DNA of 64,000 bases from CAYLLT01 sp964384465 (GTDB lineage Bacteria > Planctomycetota > Phycisphaerae > UBA1845 > PWPN01), in NCBI GenBank assembly GCA_964384465.1, contig CAYLLT010000018.1, forward strand, positions 1-64,000, in the 5' to 3' direction. A model generated the notes under the pieces. The model had not been told where the DNA came from and did not search any database. It saw nothing but the letters and a program-made list of their open reading frames with translations. Positions 43,175 through 53,157 of the stretch are shown in pieces. Within the stretch, counting starts at the first letter, position 1. Each line of letters begins with the position of its first letter. A program made the position numbers and the translations under genes.

Positions 43175-46100
43175 ATGTCTGCTGCGCGAGCATGCCGTGT
43201 TGTCATCGTCGTGATGTCGGGCGCCGTTCTGACGCTGCTGGTGGGCGACCCAACCTGGGCGAAGAAAGCGACAACCACTACCCTGGGCGGCACTGAGCGT
43301 TACCTCACGGTGCTCAGCACCGATAAACCGATCTATCGCGGGAAGGAGAAGGTCTACATACGGGGAGTCATCCTGCAAGCCAATGACCACACCCCTCTCA
43401 AAGGCGGAAGGCAGCCTCAGACGATGGTTGAGATTCGGGGGCCGAAAGGGGACGTGGTGGCTTCCGGTTGGGCGCCCGGTCAGGACAGCGTGTTGGGGTA
43501 TGCATGGGAGATCCCGGCCGAACAGGCTGGGGGGCAATATACGGTCAAGGTCAGTTATCCCGCCGACGGTTATCCACCCGCCGAGCGGAAGTTCGACATC
43601 CGGGCGTATCGGCCGCCGCGGCTGCGGAGTCAGATCGTCTTCCTGCGCGACGGCTATGGCCCCGGCGATGAGGTCGGCGCGACGATCCACACTGAGCGGG
43701 CCGAGGGTGGTATTCCCGATGGCGCCAAGATCAGCGTGATCGCCCGTGTGGATTCTGCGGAGGCATACACGGGATCCGCCGCACTCGATGGCCAGGGCAA
43801 TGCAAGCGTTCGCTTCAAATTGCCAGCCCAGATCGCGCGCGGCGAGGGCACACTCGTGTTCGTGATCGAAGATGGCGGCGCGGTCGAGACAGCGGTCAAG
43901 ACCATTCCGATCCTCCTGCAGACCGTGGACCTGGCGATGTATCCGGAAGGCGGCGAGCTGGTCGCAGGGTTGCCGGCGCGGGTGTACCTCGAAGCGAAGA
44001 CGCCCGCGCAGAAGCCGGCGGACGTTGCCGGTTTCGTTGTGGATGGTGAAGGCCACGAGATCGCAACGTTTCGTACCGAACACGAGGGGCGAGGCCGATT
44101 CGGTTTCACACCGGAGATGAAGAAGGACTATCGGCTGAAGATCATCGAGCCAGCGGGAATCAAGACGACTTACTCGCTGCCGCAAGTGAAGCAAGCCGGG
44201 GCGATCGTTCTGGGCGTCAACGATCGCGCGCGGAAGGGAGAGCCGGTCAAACTGAAAGTGGCCAGCACAGAGGCGAGAAAACTGACGATCACGTTAAGCA
44301 AGCGGGAAACAGAGGTCGCCTCACTGAAGTTGGATATGCGGGCGCATGCGATAACTGACATTTCGCTCACGCCCCCGGAAAGTGCGGACGGCGTTCTGAT
44401 CGCCACCGTGTGGGATGAAACCGGTCAGCCGCTGGCGGAGCGATTGGTGTATCGCGAGCCAGCCCAAACGCTTCGCATCTCAGCCACTCTGGAGAACCCC
44501 ACCTATGTCCCCGGCGACAAAGTTAACCTGACGGTTCAAACGACAGATGAGAAGGGCGAGCCGGTAGGGGCCGTGGTGGGCGTCACCGTCACCGACGACA
44601 GTATGCTGGAGATGATCGAGAAGCGCGAGCAGGCGCCGCGCCTGCCGGTGATGGTGCTGCTGGAGAACGACGTCCGCGAGCTGGCCGATGCGCATGTTTA
44701 TCTGGATGAGCAGAATCCCAAGGCGCCGCGAGCCGTGGACCTGCTGCTGGGCACGCAGGGCTGGCGCCGGTTTGCATTCGTCGATGCGGAAACGTTCATC
44801 AAGCAGCATGGCGATGCTGCCCGGCGCGTCCTGGCTTTGCGGGTGCCGTCGCTGCCAAAGGCAGCTCGATATTTCGGTGGTGAAGGACGTTTCGGAATGA
44901 GAGTCAGGGGCGACTTGGAAGAATTCGGCGACGTCAACGGAGACGGGATGGCAGATTTTGAGTTCGCCGCGGCTCCACCCGCGGGCGCACCGTTAGCACC
45001 AGCAGATGCCCTTGCGGCGCAAAACGCGCATCCTGCGCGCCGGAATGAGGATCTGCGGATCAATATGCCCCTTGAAGCAAAGCAGGCGGCAGGGGAGCGT
45101 CCCGCCCAGGCCGAGCAGAAACAGGCGGATGAGGTGGCTTTCGCATTGAAGGACCTCCCGGCGGCAACGCAACCGGCGATGGGGAGATTGATTCATCAGG
45201 TGCCTGTTCGCGTGTACGCGCACGAGGCACGGCCGAACCGCCAGCCGGGCGAGCGCGTCGACTTCATTGAAACGCTCTATTGGAACGCCGGCATACGGAC
45301 GGATGATAAGACCGGCAAGGCGACCGTTTCGTTCGCGATCAATGACGCCGTCACGACGTTCCGTGTGTTCGCCGACGGCTTCGATGGCGCCGGAGCACTC
45401 GGCGAAGCCACGGCGACGGTCGAGTCGGTGCAGCCGTTCTATATCGAGCCAAAGCTTCCGCTCGAAGTGACCACGGGTGATCAGATTCAATTGCCGGTTG
45501 GTGTCGTCAATGGCATGAGTCATCCTTTGGGCAGCGTCTTGCTTTCGGCCGAGACGCGCGGGGACATCGAAATCTCGGGCATGCCACCCTTCGTTCTGGA
45601 AGGCAAGGAACGCACACGCCGTCTGCTCGATTTGAAGATCGGCAAGGGCGCGGGGGCTCTGGACCTGGTCGTGCATGGGCGGGCCGGCGCGTTCGCGGAC
45701 AACGTCACGCGCAAGTTGACCGTCAAACCGCTGGGCTTCCCCGTCGAGGTGGCCCTGGGCGGTATGCTCGGCCCGGATGCGGCGGTGAGCCACGACGTGC
45801 TTATCCCGGAGAACGTCGTGGCCAACAGCGCGACGACCAGAATCACGGTCTACCCGACGCCGCTGGCGAACATGACGGCCGCATTGGAACGTTTGATCCA
45901 GGAGCCCAACGGATGTTTCGAGCAGACCAGCTCGACCGTGTATCCGCTGGTCATGGCCCAGCAGTATTTTCAGTCGCATACCGGCGTGGAGCCATCGCTG
46001 ATCGAGCGGAGCCGAGCGATGCTCGACAAAGGTTACGTCAAGCTGGCCAGCTTCGAGTGCAAACAGAAGGGCTACGAATGGTTTGGCTCGGATCCGGGTC

Positions 46101-47335
46101 ATGAGGCGCTGACCGCTTACGGCCTGCTGGAGTTCGCCGACATGGGGCAGGTCCGCGAGGTCGACCGCGAGATGGCCGGGCGCACGCGGGCGTGGCTGCT
46201 GAAGCGGCGCGATGGCAAGGGTGGCTTCGCGCGCGATCAGAAGGCCCTCGACAGCTTCGGCGGAGCGCCCGAGGCGACCACGAATGCGTATATCGCCTGG
46301 GCGTTGACTAGCGCCGGCGAGAAGGCGATAGAACCAGAAATAGCCGCTCTGAAGAAGGTCGCCGCATCAGCGGAGGACAGCTACATTGTCGCATTGGCCG
46401 CGAATGTTGTTGCGCTCGGCGGCGACAATGCAGGCGCGAAGAGGCTCATGGACGCGCTGGTGAAAAAGCAGACCAAGGACGGCTGGGTGGACGGCGCGGT
46501 CACTAGCATCACCCGCAGCGGCGGCGACGCGCTGAAGATTGAAACCACATCGCTGGCGGTGCTGGCGTGGCTGCGTGACACCGCATATGCGGAAGCGGTG
46601 GAGAATGGGATTCGGTATCTGGCCGAGAGTTGTAAGGCTGGACGCTTTGGTTCGACTCAATCCACAGTCCTGGCGCTGCGGGCCATCGTGGCCTACGACC
46701 AGTCGCGGGCTAAACCCAAGGCGCCGGGCAGCGTGCGGGTATCCGTAGACGGTCAGCCGGTAGGTGAGGCCGTCCAGTTCGATGCGCAGACGCAGGGAGC
46801 GATCGCGTTGCCGGACATCAGCACGCAACTCAAGCCCGGCCGCCACACCGTGGAACTGAAGATGGCGGATGGATCGAGCATGCCTTACGCACTGGTGGTG
46901 AATTACTACGATACGCAGCCGGCATCATCCAAAGAGTGCAAAGTCGGACTGACCGTCGCGATGAGCGATCAGAAAGCTGCCGAAGGAACGGCCACCGAAG
47001 CGAACGTAGTCGTCAGCAATCAGAGCAACGACGCCCTGCCGACGCCGGTGGCCATCGTGGGCCTGCCGGGCGGGCTCGAGCCGCGGCACGATCAACTCAA
47101 GGAGCTGGTGAAGTCCGGCCGGATCGACGCGTACGAGGTCATTGGACGTGAGCTGGTTTTCTACTGGCGGCAACTCAAACCGGAGCAACAGGTGAAGTTT
47201 TCTGTGAGTTTGGTCGCCGCTGTCCCGGGGACATACACGGGCCCAGCCAGCCGTGCCTATCTGTATTACACAGACGAGTTCAAAGCCTGGGTACCGGGGA
47301 CGACGATTATCATCACGCCGCGGACGGAAGGTTGA
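43175..47335 (+). CDS. Alpha-2-macroglobulin family protein with thioester
   Basis: A 1386-residue secreted protein starting after a strong aaggaggatg sequence. Signal peptide VVIVVMSGAVLTLLVGDPTWA. The N-terminal macroglobulin domains begin YLTVLSTDKPIYRGKEKVYI. A bait-like variable stretch rich in Ala/Pro/Gln lies around residues 590-660. The thioester motif NGCFEQTSST has Cys914 and the Gln needed for the internal bond, followed by the alpha/alpha thioester domain (FASFECKQKGYEWFG onward). Bacterial A2Ms trap proteases in the periplasm, often with the glycosyltransferase PbpC, which is absent here. It lies between two direct repeats. Confidence 0.93.
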   Translation: MSAARACRVVIVVMSGAVLTLLVGDPTWAKKATTTTLGGTERYLTVLSTDKPIYRGKEKVYIRGVILQANDHTPLKGGRQPQTMVEIRGPKGDVVASGWAPGQDSVLGYAWEIPAEQAGGQYTVKVSYPADGYPPAERKFDIRAYRPPRLRSQIVFLRDGYGPGDEVGATIHTERAEGGIPDGAKISVIARVDSAEAYTGSAALDGQGNASVRFKLPAQIARGEGTLVFVIEDGGAVETAVKTIPILLQTVDLAMYPEGGELVAGLPARVYLEAKTPAQKPADVAGFVVDGEGHEIATFRTEHEGRGRFGFTPEMKKDYRLKIIEPAGIKTTYSLPQVKQAGAIVLGVNDRARKGEPVKLKVASTEARKLTITLSKRETEVASLKLDMRAHAITDISLTPPESADGVLIATVWDETGQPLAERLVYREPAQTLRISATLENPTYVPGDKVNLTVQTTDEKGEPVGAVVGVTVTDDSMLEMIEKREQAPRLPVMVLLENDVRELADAHVYLDEQNPKAPRAVDLLLGTQGWRRFAFVDAETFIKQHGDAARRVLALRVPSLPKAARYFGGEGRFGMRVRGDLEEFGDVNGDGMADFEFAAAPPAGAPLAPADALAAQNAHPARRNEDLRINMPLEAKQAAGERPAQAEQKQADEVAFALKDLPAATQPAMGRLIHQVPVRVYAHEARPNRQPGERVDFIETLYWNAGIRTDDKTGKATVSFAINDAVTTFRVFADGFDGAGALGEATATVESVQPFYIEPKLPLEVTTGDQIQLPVGVVNGMSHPLGSVLLSAETRGDIEISGMPPFVLEGKERTRRLLDLKIGKGAGALDLVVHGRAGAFADNVTRKLTVKPLGFPVEVALGGMLGPDAAVSHDVLIPENVVANSATTRITVYPTPLANMTAALERLIQEPNGCFEQTSSTVYPLVMAQQYFQSHTGVEPSLIERSRAMLDKGYVKLASFECKQKGYEWFGSDPGHEALTAYGLLEFADMGQVREVDREMAGRTRAWLLKRRDGKGGFARDQKALDSFGGAPEATTNAYIAWALTSAGEKAIEPEIAALKKVAASAEDSYIVALAANVVALGGDNAGAKRLMDALVKKQTKDGWVDGAVTSITRSGGDALKIETTSLAVLAWLRDTAYAEAVENGIRYLAESCKAGRFGSTQSTVLALRAIVAYDQSRAKPKAPGSVRVSVDGQPVGEAVQFDAQTQGAIALPDISTQLKPGRHTVELKMADGSSMPYALVVNYYDTQPASSKECKVGLTVAMSDQKAAEGTATEANVVVSNQSNDALPTPVAIVGLPGGLEPRHDQLKELVKSGRIDAYEVIGRELVFYWRQLKPEQQVKFSVSLVAAVPGTYTGPASRAYLYYTDEFKAWVPGTTIIITPRTEG

Positions 47336-47374
47336 TGACGTTATCCACAGCACTGGGCGGTCAACTATCCTGCC

Positions 47375-47527
47375 ATGCTGAAGGGGCTGGACAAAGAAGT
47401 TGATCCGAAATATTTGGAGATCGCCAGGATCGCAAAAGAAAGGGCACCACCTGATTTTTCGTTTGTTGGAGTCAACGTCGAAGATGTCGCTGCTGTTTTG
47501 AAAAGGATGGCCATCGAGCAGAATTGA
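47375..47527 (+). CDS. 50-residue ORF with a decayed copy upstream of the A2M gene
   Basis: MLKGLDKEVDPKYLEIARIA then KERAPPDFSFVGVNVEDVAA and VLKRMAIEQN. Open frame continues upstream to just after the A2M stop (RYPQHWAVNYPA), so it may be the 3' remnant of a longer gene cut by the A2M gene. Its similarity to the plus-strand fragment at 42945-43054 supports a coding origin. Function unknown. Confidence 0.45.
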   Translation: MLKGLDKEVDPKYLEIARIAKERAPPDFSFVGVNVEDVAAVLKRMAIEQN

Positions 47528-47766
47528 GCGCGAGGGTTAACGGGGATCGGGGCGATGAGCAATTCTTCCGACACTGCACATACCAGGACCATGATCACCC
47601 ATAATGTCGATTTCGAGAACTGTTACGTGACACAACGAGGCAGAGGGGTCGCGGTCAACACCGTCGATCCGAACTGTGGGAGGTGATGGCGTTGGCGCGA
47701 AGGAAGTTCCGGGGCATGCTGGGAACCCCGTCGCCGATGCCTCGCGGGTCGTCCCCCACGCAGCGT

Positions 47767-47831
47767 CGTCCCGAATTCTCAACCGAAATGAGCCTTGAGA
47801 GCAGATCGGATGCAGTTACCGCAGCAGCATC
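47767..47831 (+). repeat. 65-bp imperfect direct repeat, right copy
   Basis: Same orientation as 42492-42556. The first 34 bases differ at one position only. Between this repeat and the ORF ending at 47527 no gene is supported. Confidence 0.8.
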
Positions 47832-47911
47832 GGGCTGTACAATAACGGAACATGGCCCGGCGGCGTAGTCGGGCAAGGCTCTCTGGGAAATGTCGGATTG
47901 TTCGTCGCGAA

Positions 47912-50341
47912 ATGACGAAGAAGGTGAATCAGATTCGAAGAAAAAACGACGTGTGGATCAGCCTGCTCATTGTTTTGGCCCTTGTGCCGTCGGTCCAGGC
48001 ATTCGACACCGATTCGCCCTACGGCGTCGTGGCATTTATCCCATCGCCCACGCGGTGGGACGCGATGCAGAACGCCAACATCATCTGGAACCGCTGCGGC
48101 TTCTCCTGGCGGGACATCGAAACCAGCAAAGGCAATTTCAACTGGGGCACCACCGACGACGCCGTGAATCAAGCCAACACCCGCGGCCTGAAAATCTACG
48201 CCGGACTCGGCTACACCCCCGTCTGGGCCTCCAGCAACGCCCAGCATCGCCCGCAGGATCCACCAACAAATTCTCAGGACTGGTACGACTTCGTCTTTGC
48301 CTGCGTGAGCCGCTACAAAGGCTCCATCCATTACTGGGAAATCTGGAACGAGCCGAATCTCTCCGGCTTCTGGGCCGGCACGCGCAGCCAGTGGATCACC
48401 AACATCCTCATCGTCGGCTCCAACTCCGCCCACGCCGCCGACCCCGATTGCATGGTCGTCGCCCCGGAGATTTCAACCTGCGGCGGGTGCGGAACCATCT
48501 GGATGACCGACTCACTAGCGCAGGCCGGCGACAAGATCGACATCATTTGCCATCACCAATACGACGGCGGCGACACCCCTGCCGGCCGCCTGAACGCCAT
48601 CGACAGCATGCACAATACCATCGTCAGCGCCGGCTATGCCAACAAACCCATCTGGATCACCGAATGCGGCTGGGAATCGGACAGTATCGGCGAACAGGCC
48701 CAGGCCAATGACCTCGTCGCCATGCTCGCCGGCATGCCCTCGCGCCCGTGGTGGAAAAAGTTCTACTGGTACCAAATCTGGGAAGGCCCCACCGGCCGCG
48801 CAGGTCTGCTCCATCAGGACGAAACCCCCAAACTCGATTGGTATGCCTATCGCGATTACACCGTCGCCCATCCCGCCCCGCAGATGGTCTCCGTCAACCT
48901 CAGCACCACCGACATCGTCAACGGCATCACCCTGGTCACGGTGGGTGACGGCAACACCACGCCCGCCACCATCGCCAGCCGCAGTTGCCGCCGCAACACC
49001 AACGCCGCCAGCGACTTCTACATGTATTTCAATGTGAACGACACCTTCGCGTTTCAGGGCAACCGCCCCGCGGTGGCCGTCAACGTCGATTACTACGACG
49101 GCGGCACCGGCTCACTCACCCTCGAATACGACGCCAACACCGGAGAATTTTACAAGAACGGCGGCTCCATCGCCCTGACCAACAAAAACACCTGGAAGCA
49201 ATTTACCTTCAACCTCACCAACGCCTACTTCGGCAACCGCCAGAACAACGGCGCCGACTTCCGTCTCTCCCTCGGCAGCACAACGTTCTATCTCGATGTC
49301 ATCCAGGTGGACGCCGCCGCATTACCGCCGCCCGGCCAGGCGACAAGTCCCAACCCCGCCGACACCGCCAGCAACGTGAGCACGACGGCAACGCTCAGTT
49401 GGACCGCCGGCGGCAACGCCCTCAACCACGACGTCTACTTCGGCACCACCAGCCCCGGCACCTTCCGCGGCAATCAAACCGCCACCACCTACAACCCCGG
49501 CGCGCTCACCGCCGGCACCACCTATTACTGGCGAATCGACGAAAACAACGCCGGCGGCACCACCACCGGCGCCGTCTGGAGCTTCACCACCACCGCCCCG
49601 CCCCGCCAAGCCACCAACCCCAACCCCGCCAACGCCGCCACCGACATCGCCAACAACGCCACACTCAGCTGGACCGCGGGCGCCAACGCCACCTCGCACG
49701 ACGTTTACTTCGGCACCATCAGCCCCGGCACGTTCCGCGGCAACCAGCCCGGTACCACCTATAATCCCGGCGCTTTGACTCCCGGCACCGCCTATTTCTG
49801 GCGCATCGACGAAAAGAACGCCATCGCCACCACCACCGGTACCGTCTGGTCCTTCACCACCGCCCCCGCCGCTGGCCCCGCCACCAACCCCACCCCCGCC
49901 AACAGCGCCACCGGCGTCACCATTAGCGCCACTCTGAGTTGGATCGCAGGCAACAACGCCACTTCTCACGACGTCTACTTCGGCACCACCAGCCCGGGCA
50001 CCTTCCGCGCCAACCAACCCGGCACCACCTACAACCCCGAAACTCTAACCGCTGGTATAACCTACTACTGGCGGATCGACGAAAAGAACGCCGCCGGCAC
50101 CACGACGGGCGCGGTGTGGACCTTCAAAATCCGCTCCTCAATCCCCGCCGACTTCGATAACGACGGCGACGTGGACATGGCCGACTTCGCGCACATGCAG
50201 GCTTGCTTTACCGGCAACACGTTACCCTACGGCGCTGACTGCTCCGATACCGACCTGGACGGCGACGGCGACGTGGACGGCGCTGATTTCAACTCATTCC
50301 TGCCTTGCTTGGCGGGTGCGGATCATACGCCGGGATGCTGA
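47912..50341 (+). CDS. Secreted clan GH-A-like glycoside hydrolase, three repeats, dockerin-like tail
   Basis: An 809-residue protein. Signal peptide VWISLLIVLALVPSVQA. The TIM-barrel enzyme domain (to about residue 320) has the acid/base Glu in YWEIWNEPNLSGFW and the nucleophile Glu in IWITECGWES, as in GH5/GH39-type enzymes. Residues about 330-470 are a beta-sandwich (VNVDYYDGGTGSLTLEYDA, NAYFGNRQNNGADFRL) shared with the protein at 55690. Three 90-residue Fn3-like repeats follow (49337-50146), then a dockerin-like pair (DNDGDVDMADFAHMQAC and DLDGDGDVDGADFNSF). Codons end in C unusually often. Substrate unknown. Confidence 0.88.
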   Translation: MTKKVNQIRRKNDVWISLLIVLALVPSVQAFDTDSPYGVVAFIPSPTRWDAMQNANIIWNRCGFSWRDIETSKGNFNWGTTDDAVNQANTRGLKIYAGLGYTPVWASSNAQHRPQDPPTNSQDWYDFVFACVSRYKGSIHYWEIWNEPNLSGFWAGTRSQWITNILIVGSNSAHAADPDCMVVAPEISTCGGCGTIWMTDSLAQAGDKIDIICHHQYDGGDTPAGRLNAIDSMHNTIVSAGYANKPIWITECGWESDSIGEQAQANDLVAMLAGMPSRPWWKKFYWYQIWEGPTGRAGLLHQDETPKLDWYAYRDYTVAHPAPQMVSVNLSTTDIVNGITLVTVGDGNTTPATIASRSCRRNTNAASDFYMYFNVNDTFAFQGNRPAVAVNVDYYDGGTGSLTLEYDANTGEFYKNGGSIALTNKNTWKQFTFNLTNAYFGNRQNNGADFRLSLGSTTFYLDVIQVDAAALPPPGQATSPNPADTASNVSTTATLSWTAGGNALNHDVYFGTTSPGTFRGNQTATTYNPGALTAGTTYYWRIDENNAGGTTTGAVWSFTTTAPPRQATNPNPANAATDIANNATLSWTAGANATSHDVYFGTISPGTFRGNQPGTTYNPGALTPGTAYFWRIDEKNAIATTTGTVWSFTTAPAAGPATNPTPANSATGVTISATLSWIAGNNATSHDVYFGTTSPGTFRANQPGTTYNPETLTAGITYYWRIDEKNAAGTTTGAVWTFKIRSSIPADFDNDGDVDMADFAHMQACFTGNTLPYGADCSDTDLDGDGDVDGADFNSFLPCLAGADHTPGC
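49337..50146 (+). repeat. Three tandem 270-bp repeats encoding Fn3-like modules
   Basis: Units begin at 49337, 49607 and 49877, exactly 90 codons apart. Each carries LSWTAG, HDVYFGTTSPGTFR, TTYNP and YYWRIDEKNA. High identity between units suggests recent duplication or gene conversion. Confidence 0.88.
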
Positions 50342-50523
50342 GATAGACGGGTGCATGCTTTCGGGAGCACCTCGATGCGGTTTCGATCGAGCATCTTGTG
50401 CGTGAAACGTTCTCTTATTGGCCTCCTCGGCACGTTCCTGGTCTTCTCCCTGGCGCGGAGCGAGCGCGGCCCAGCGGTCCGGGCCAGCTCCCACGGGCCG
50501 GACGTACGCGCCGAGCGTTCGGC

Positions 50524-50712
50524 TCAAAGCCTGATGATGTCCGAAGGCTTCTCCCACCAAACCTCGCCGAAGGTGGATGGCCCTTCGACACGCATCTTCC
50601 ACGCTGCTGCCACTTGTTCTCGTTCTTCAACGGTGTGTTTGAGGTGGTTTACCAGTTCGGAGAACCTCGCTACGTCTTTGACAACAACACTCCCGCTATT
50701 GCTTTTTCGCAT
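50524..50712 (-). CDS. 62-residue ORF downstream of the DUF4838 gene
   Basis: MRKSNSGSVVVKDVARFSEL then VNHLKHTVEEREQVAAAWKM and RVEGPSTFGEVWWEKPSDII. It starts 17 bp inside the 3' end of the DUF4838 gene, with no clear Shine-Dalgarno. Compositionally protein-like but unrecognised; possibly a gene remnant. From it to the glycosidase stop at 50341 nothing else is supported. Confidence 0.3.
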   Translation of the reverse strand: MRKSNSGSVVVKDVARFSELVNHLKHTVEEREQVAAAWKMRVEGPSTFGEVWWEKPSDIIRL

Positions 50713-53122
50713 AGAGGAACGGTCGCTCGTAGATGCCGTCGGCGCCTACATATGCGTTCGCCTCAAGCACACGCACGGCTATCACATTCTTACCAGGTTT
50801 CAAATGTGGACTGATCACGATGTCCATTTCCTGAGGCAGCAACCACGGCACCGCGTACTCGCTGCGTCCGGCGTACCGACCGTTGCCCCATACCCACGCC
50901 TGACTCACAAACCCCGGCAGGAACAACCTGGCCTGCTTGCCTTCCGGTACTGCCGGCAAGTCGACTGTGAACCGGTACCATCCGAAACCCGTATAGGGGT
51001 GCCCGTCACGGCTCATCGTGGGCAGGCCGTCTTCGTCTTTTAGTTCCTGGTTCTGCCAGCCGGCGCTCGTGCTACACAGCGGCCATTTGGAATCGTTGTA
51101 GTCGGGTTCCATCCAGCGGTCGGAACGGCCCACATCATGTTTGTCCGTGCTGAACCGAGCCATCTCAGGCAGCGGAGCGAACAGCTCCATTGACGCAAAG
51201 CGTTCCATACGTTCAACCTGAGTGGGCATGCCGGCATAATCAAAACCCCAAGCGCCGGCGAACCTGCTTATCGTCCGCATCTCTTTCTTCGGCGTTTGCA
51301 TCTGCCGCATCAGCCTCGCGGCGTCCGCAAATCGAAGTTCACGTTGAGCCTGCACGAAATCCACATACATCCGCAAATGATCGAACTGCAACCGTTCCAT
51401 TCGCACGTGCAGCTTGTCCGCATCAGAGACTGCGGCGGCCTCCGCGCGGGCCATATCGTCGGACAACTGGGCGATTGGCCCGGGTTTATAGACGGATGAC
51501 AGAATGCTGACGTTCGAGCTGTGATACGGGCCGTTATCGAAAGCTGATTCCAGCTTACTATAGTAGTCCTGCATCGGCACGGCAGCGGGACCAAACCATT
51601 TGCGGTAGAAGTCACCAAGGATCGCTTCCATATCAGCCTTGGTGTTCCATTCCAGCGCAAAGCGCGCCACATAGGACGCAATACCGTTGTGCATCAAGTC
51701 CGATGTGTCGAGGTCGTGAAAGCCTATTGCGCCGGCCTCTTTCATCAACGGAATCGTCCTGATGGCGCGCCGGGTCATCGGTGTGACTGTGCCTGTGGTA
51801 TTAGTCAGAGAATAGTTATAGCCGTATATCCACACCTTGTCACTCAGTTTGCACCACTGCTTCAGATAATTGTACTGCTGGCGGTTTTGCCAGCACCGGG
51901 GGTCATCGTACCCATGCATCGAGCATGCAAGAATGTCCGCAAACATCACGGTCAGATTACGATGCTTGTTGAATTCCGGGCCGACCTCAGGCGGCGGAAA
52001 TCTATTAAAGTATCCGTTAGTCGCGAGGAGGTAGCCGGGATACTTTTCGGCAACTGCATCCAGAAGCCCATTCACGAAGTAAAAATACTCCTGCGATGTC
52101 GCATATTCAGTCGACGGCCCATAGGTCATGCCGTCCGGGAATCTACACGACATCTTCCGGCACAGTTCGCACGCGCACGCAGGTGCGCCGTCTTCGGGCG
52201 CGAACTCGGATACGTGCTGGCCTCCATTCGCTGGTGCCGCGATTTTTTTCATGATCTCGTCGAGCAGGCGCGGCTTGCCAGCGTATTTGGGATCATTACG
52301 GCGCAGTTCGTCGGTGGTGCATGGTTCGTTGGCGAGGCGTGACCCATCCGGTTGAAGGGCGAACCATTCAGGATGGACCTTCACTTGGTCCTTTGGCAGA
52401 AGATTCCCAAGCGATCCATCGGAAACCATGCCAAACCAGCCCACGCTGCGAGGGTTCATCCGGTTGTGAAGCAGCCACAGGAACAGGTCGTGCGCCATCT
52501 GCTCCCCATCGGTAGCTATGCCGTAAGCCCGGACCGGAAAATCCGGACGTTCCTCTGTCGATAATGCGGGGATCTGCAGGGTTGTTGATTTCGGGATGAC
52601 CTCTCCATACTCACCGGGCATGAACCAGCGCACGCCCAGGCGACCGAGTAGATCGTACACCGCATAGCGGGTGCCCAGGTACATGGACTCCCCCATGGTA
52701 GACCCTTCGGTAATGGGACATCGAATCTTGTCCTCATGCGCATCCCCCACGATCGTGTCATTGCCGGCGAGAACAAGGGTGTCACCCTTACAGTAGACTA
52801 CGTAGCCCTCTTCGCGCAAATTTATGGTGAGGCCGGTCGGAATCTTCAGTTCGGTGATTGCGTCCGTCAGCTTGCTTCGGCCCACCAGTATCTTGCTGCC
52901 ATCGCCAATCTTCTCGGCGTCGGTGTGTATCTCCAGCTTGGCACCGCTGATCTTCTGAATATAGCTCTGCAGTTCCCTGGCGGCAAAATCCGCGTTGTAG
53001 CTTGGCTTCTGGGCGACGATAATGCTGCACGCCGCTTTGCCGTCTTTGACCAGAGTGAATTCTGGTTCGGCCACGGCTGTCATATTGAGCGATAGCAGAG
53101 CAATGCAGAACAACCATTTCAT
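50696..53122 (-). CDS. Secreted DUF4838 protein, intact paralogue
   Basis: An 808-residue protein starting MKWLFCIALLSLNMTAVAEP (signal peptide), with aaggagg 11 bases upstream. The N-terminal domain (FAARELQSYIQKISGAKLEI) resembles the alpha-glucuronidase/GH20 accessory fold. The DUF4838 core includes DGAPACACELCRKMSC, a CxCxLC cluster, and MYLGTRYAVYDLLGRLGVRW. The last 150 residues form a galactose-binding-like sandwich (WYRFTVDLP to IAVRVLEANAYVGADGIYER). DUF4838 proteins are usually found with polysaccharide-degradation genes; activity is unproven. A tandem, broken paralogue lies immediately upstream. Confidence 0.88.
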   Translation of the reverse strand: MKWLFCIALLSLNMTAVAEPEFTLVKDGKAACSIIVAQKPSYNADFAARELQSYIQKISGAKLEIHTDAEKIGDGSKILVGRSKLTDAITELKIPTGLTINLREEGYVVYCKGDTLVLAGNDTIVGDAHEDKIRCPITEGSTMGESMYLGTRYAVYDLLGRLGVRWFMPGEYGEVIPKSTTLQIPALSTEERPDFPVRAYGIATDGEQMAHDLFLWLLHNRMNPRSVGWFGMVSDGSLGNLLPKDQVKVHPEWFALQPDGSRLANEPCTTDELRRNDPKYAGKPRLLDEIMKKIAAPANGGQHVSEFAPEDGAPACACELCRKMSCRFPDGMTYGPSTEYATSQEYFYFVNGLLDAVAEKYPGYLLATNGYFNRFPPPEVGPEFNKHRNLTVMFADILACSMHGYDDPRCWQNRQQYNYLKQWCKLSDKVWIYGYNYSLTNTTGTVTPMTRRAIRTIPLMKEAGAIGFHDLDTSDLMHNGIASYVARFALEWNTKADMEAILGDFYRKWFGPAAVPMQDYYSKLESAFDNGPYHSSNVSILSSVYKPGPIAQLSDDMARAEAAAVSDADKLHVRMERLQFDHLRMYVDFVQAQRELRFADAARLMRQMQTPKKEMRTISRFAGAWGFDYAGMPTQVERMERFASMELFAPLPEMARFSTDKHDVGRSDRWMEPDYNDSKWPLCSTSAGWQNQELKDEDGLPTMSRDGHPYTGFGWYRFTVDLPAVPEGKQARLFLPGFVSQAWVWGNGRYAGRSEYAVPWLLPQEMDIVISPHLKPGKNVIAVRVLEANAYVGADGIYERPFLYAKKQ

Positions 53123-53157
53123 GCGAACAACCTCCTTATAGTTCGTGAATGTCGCGG

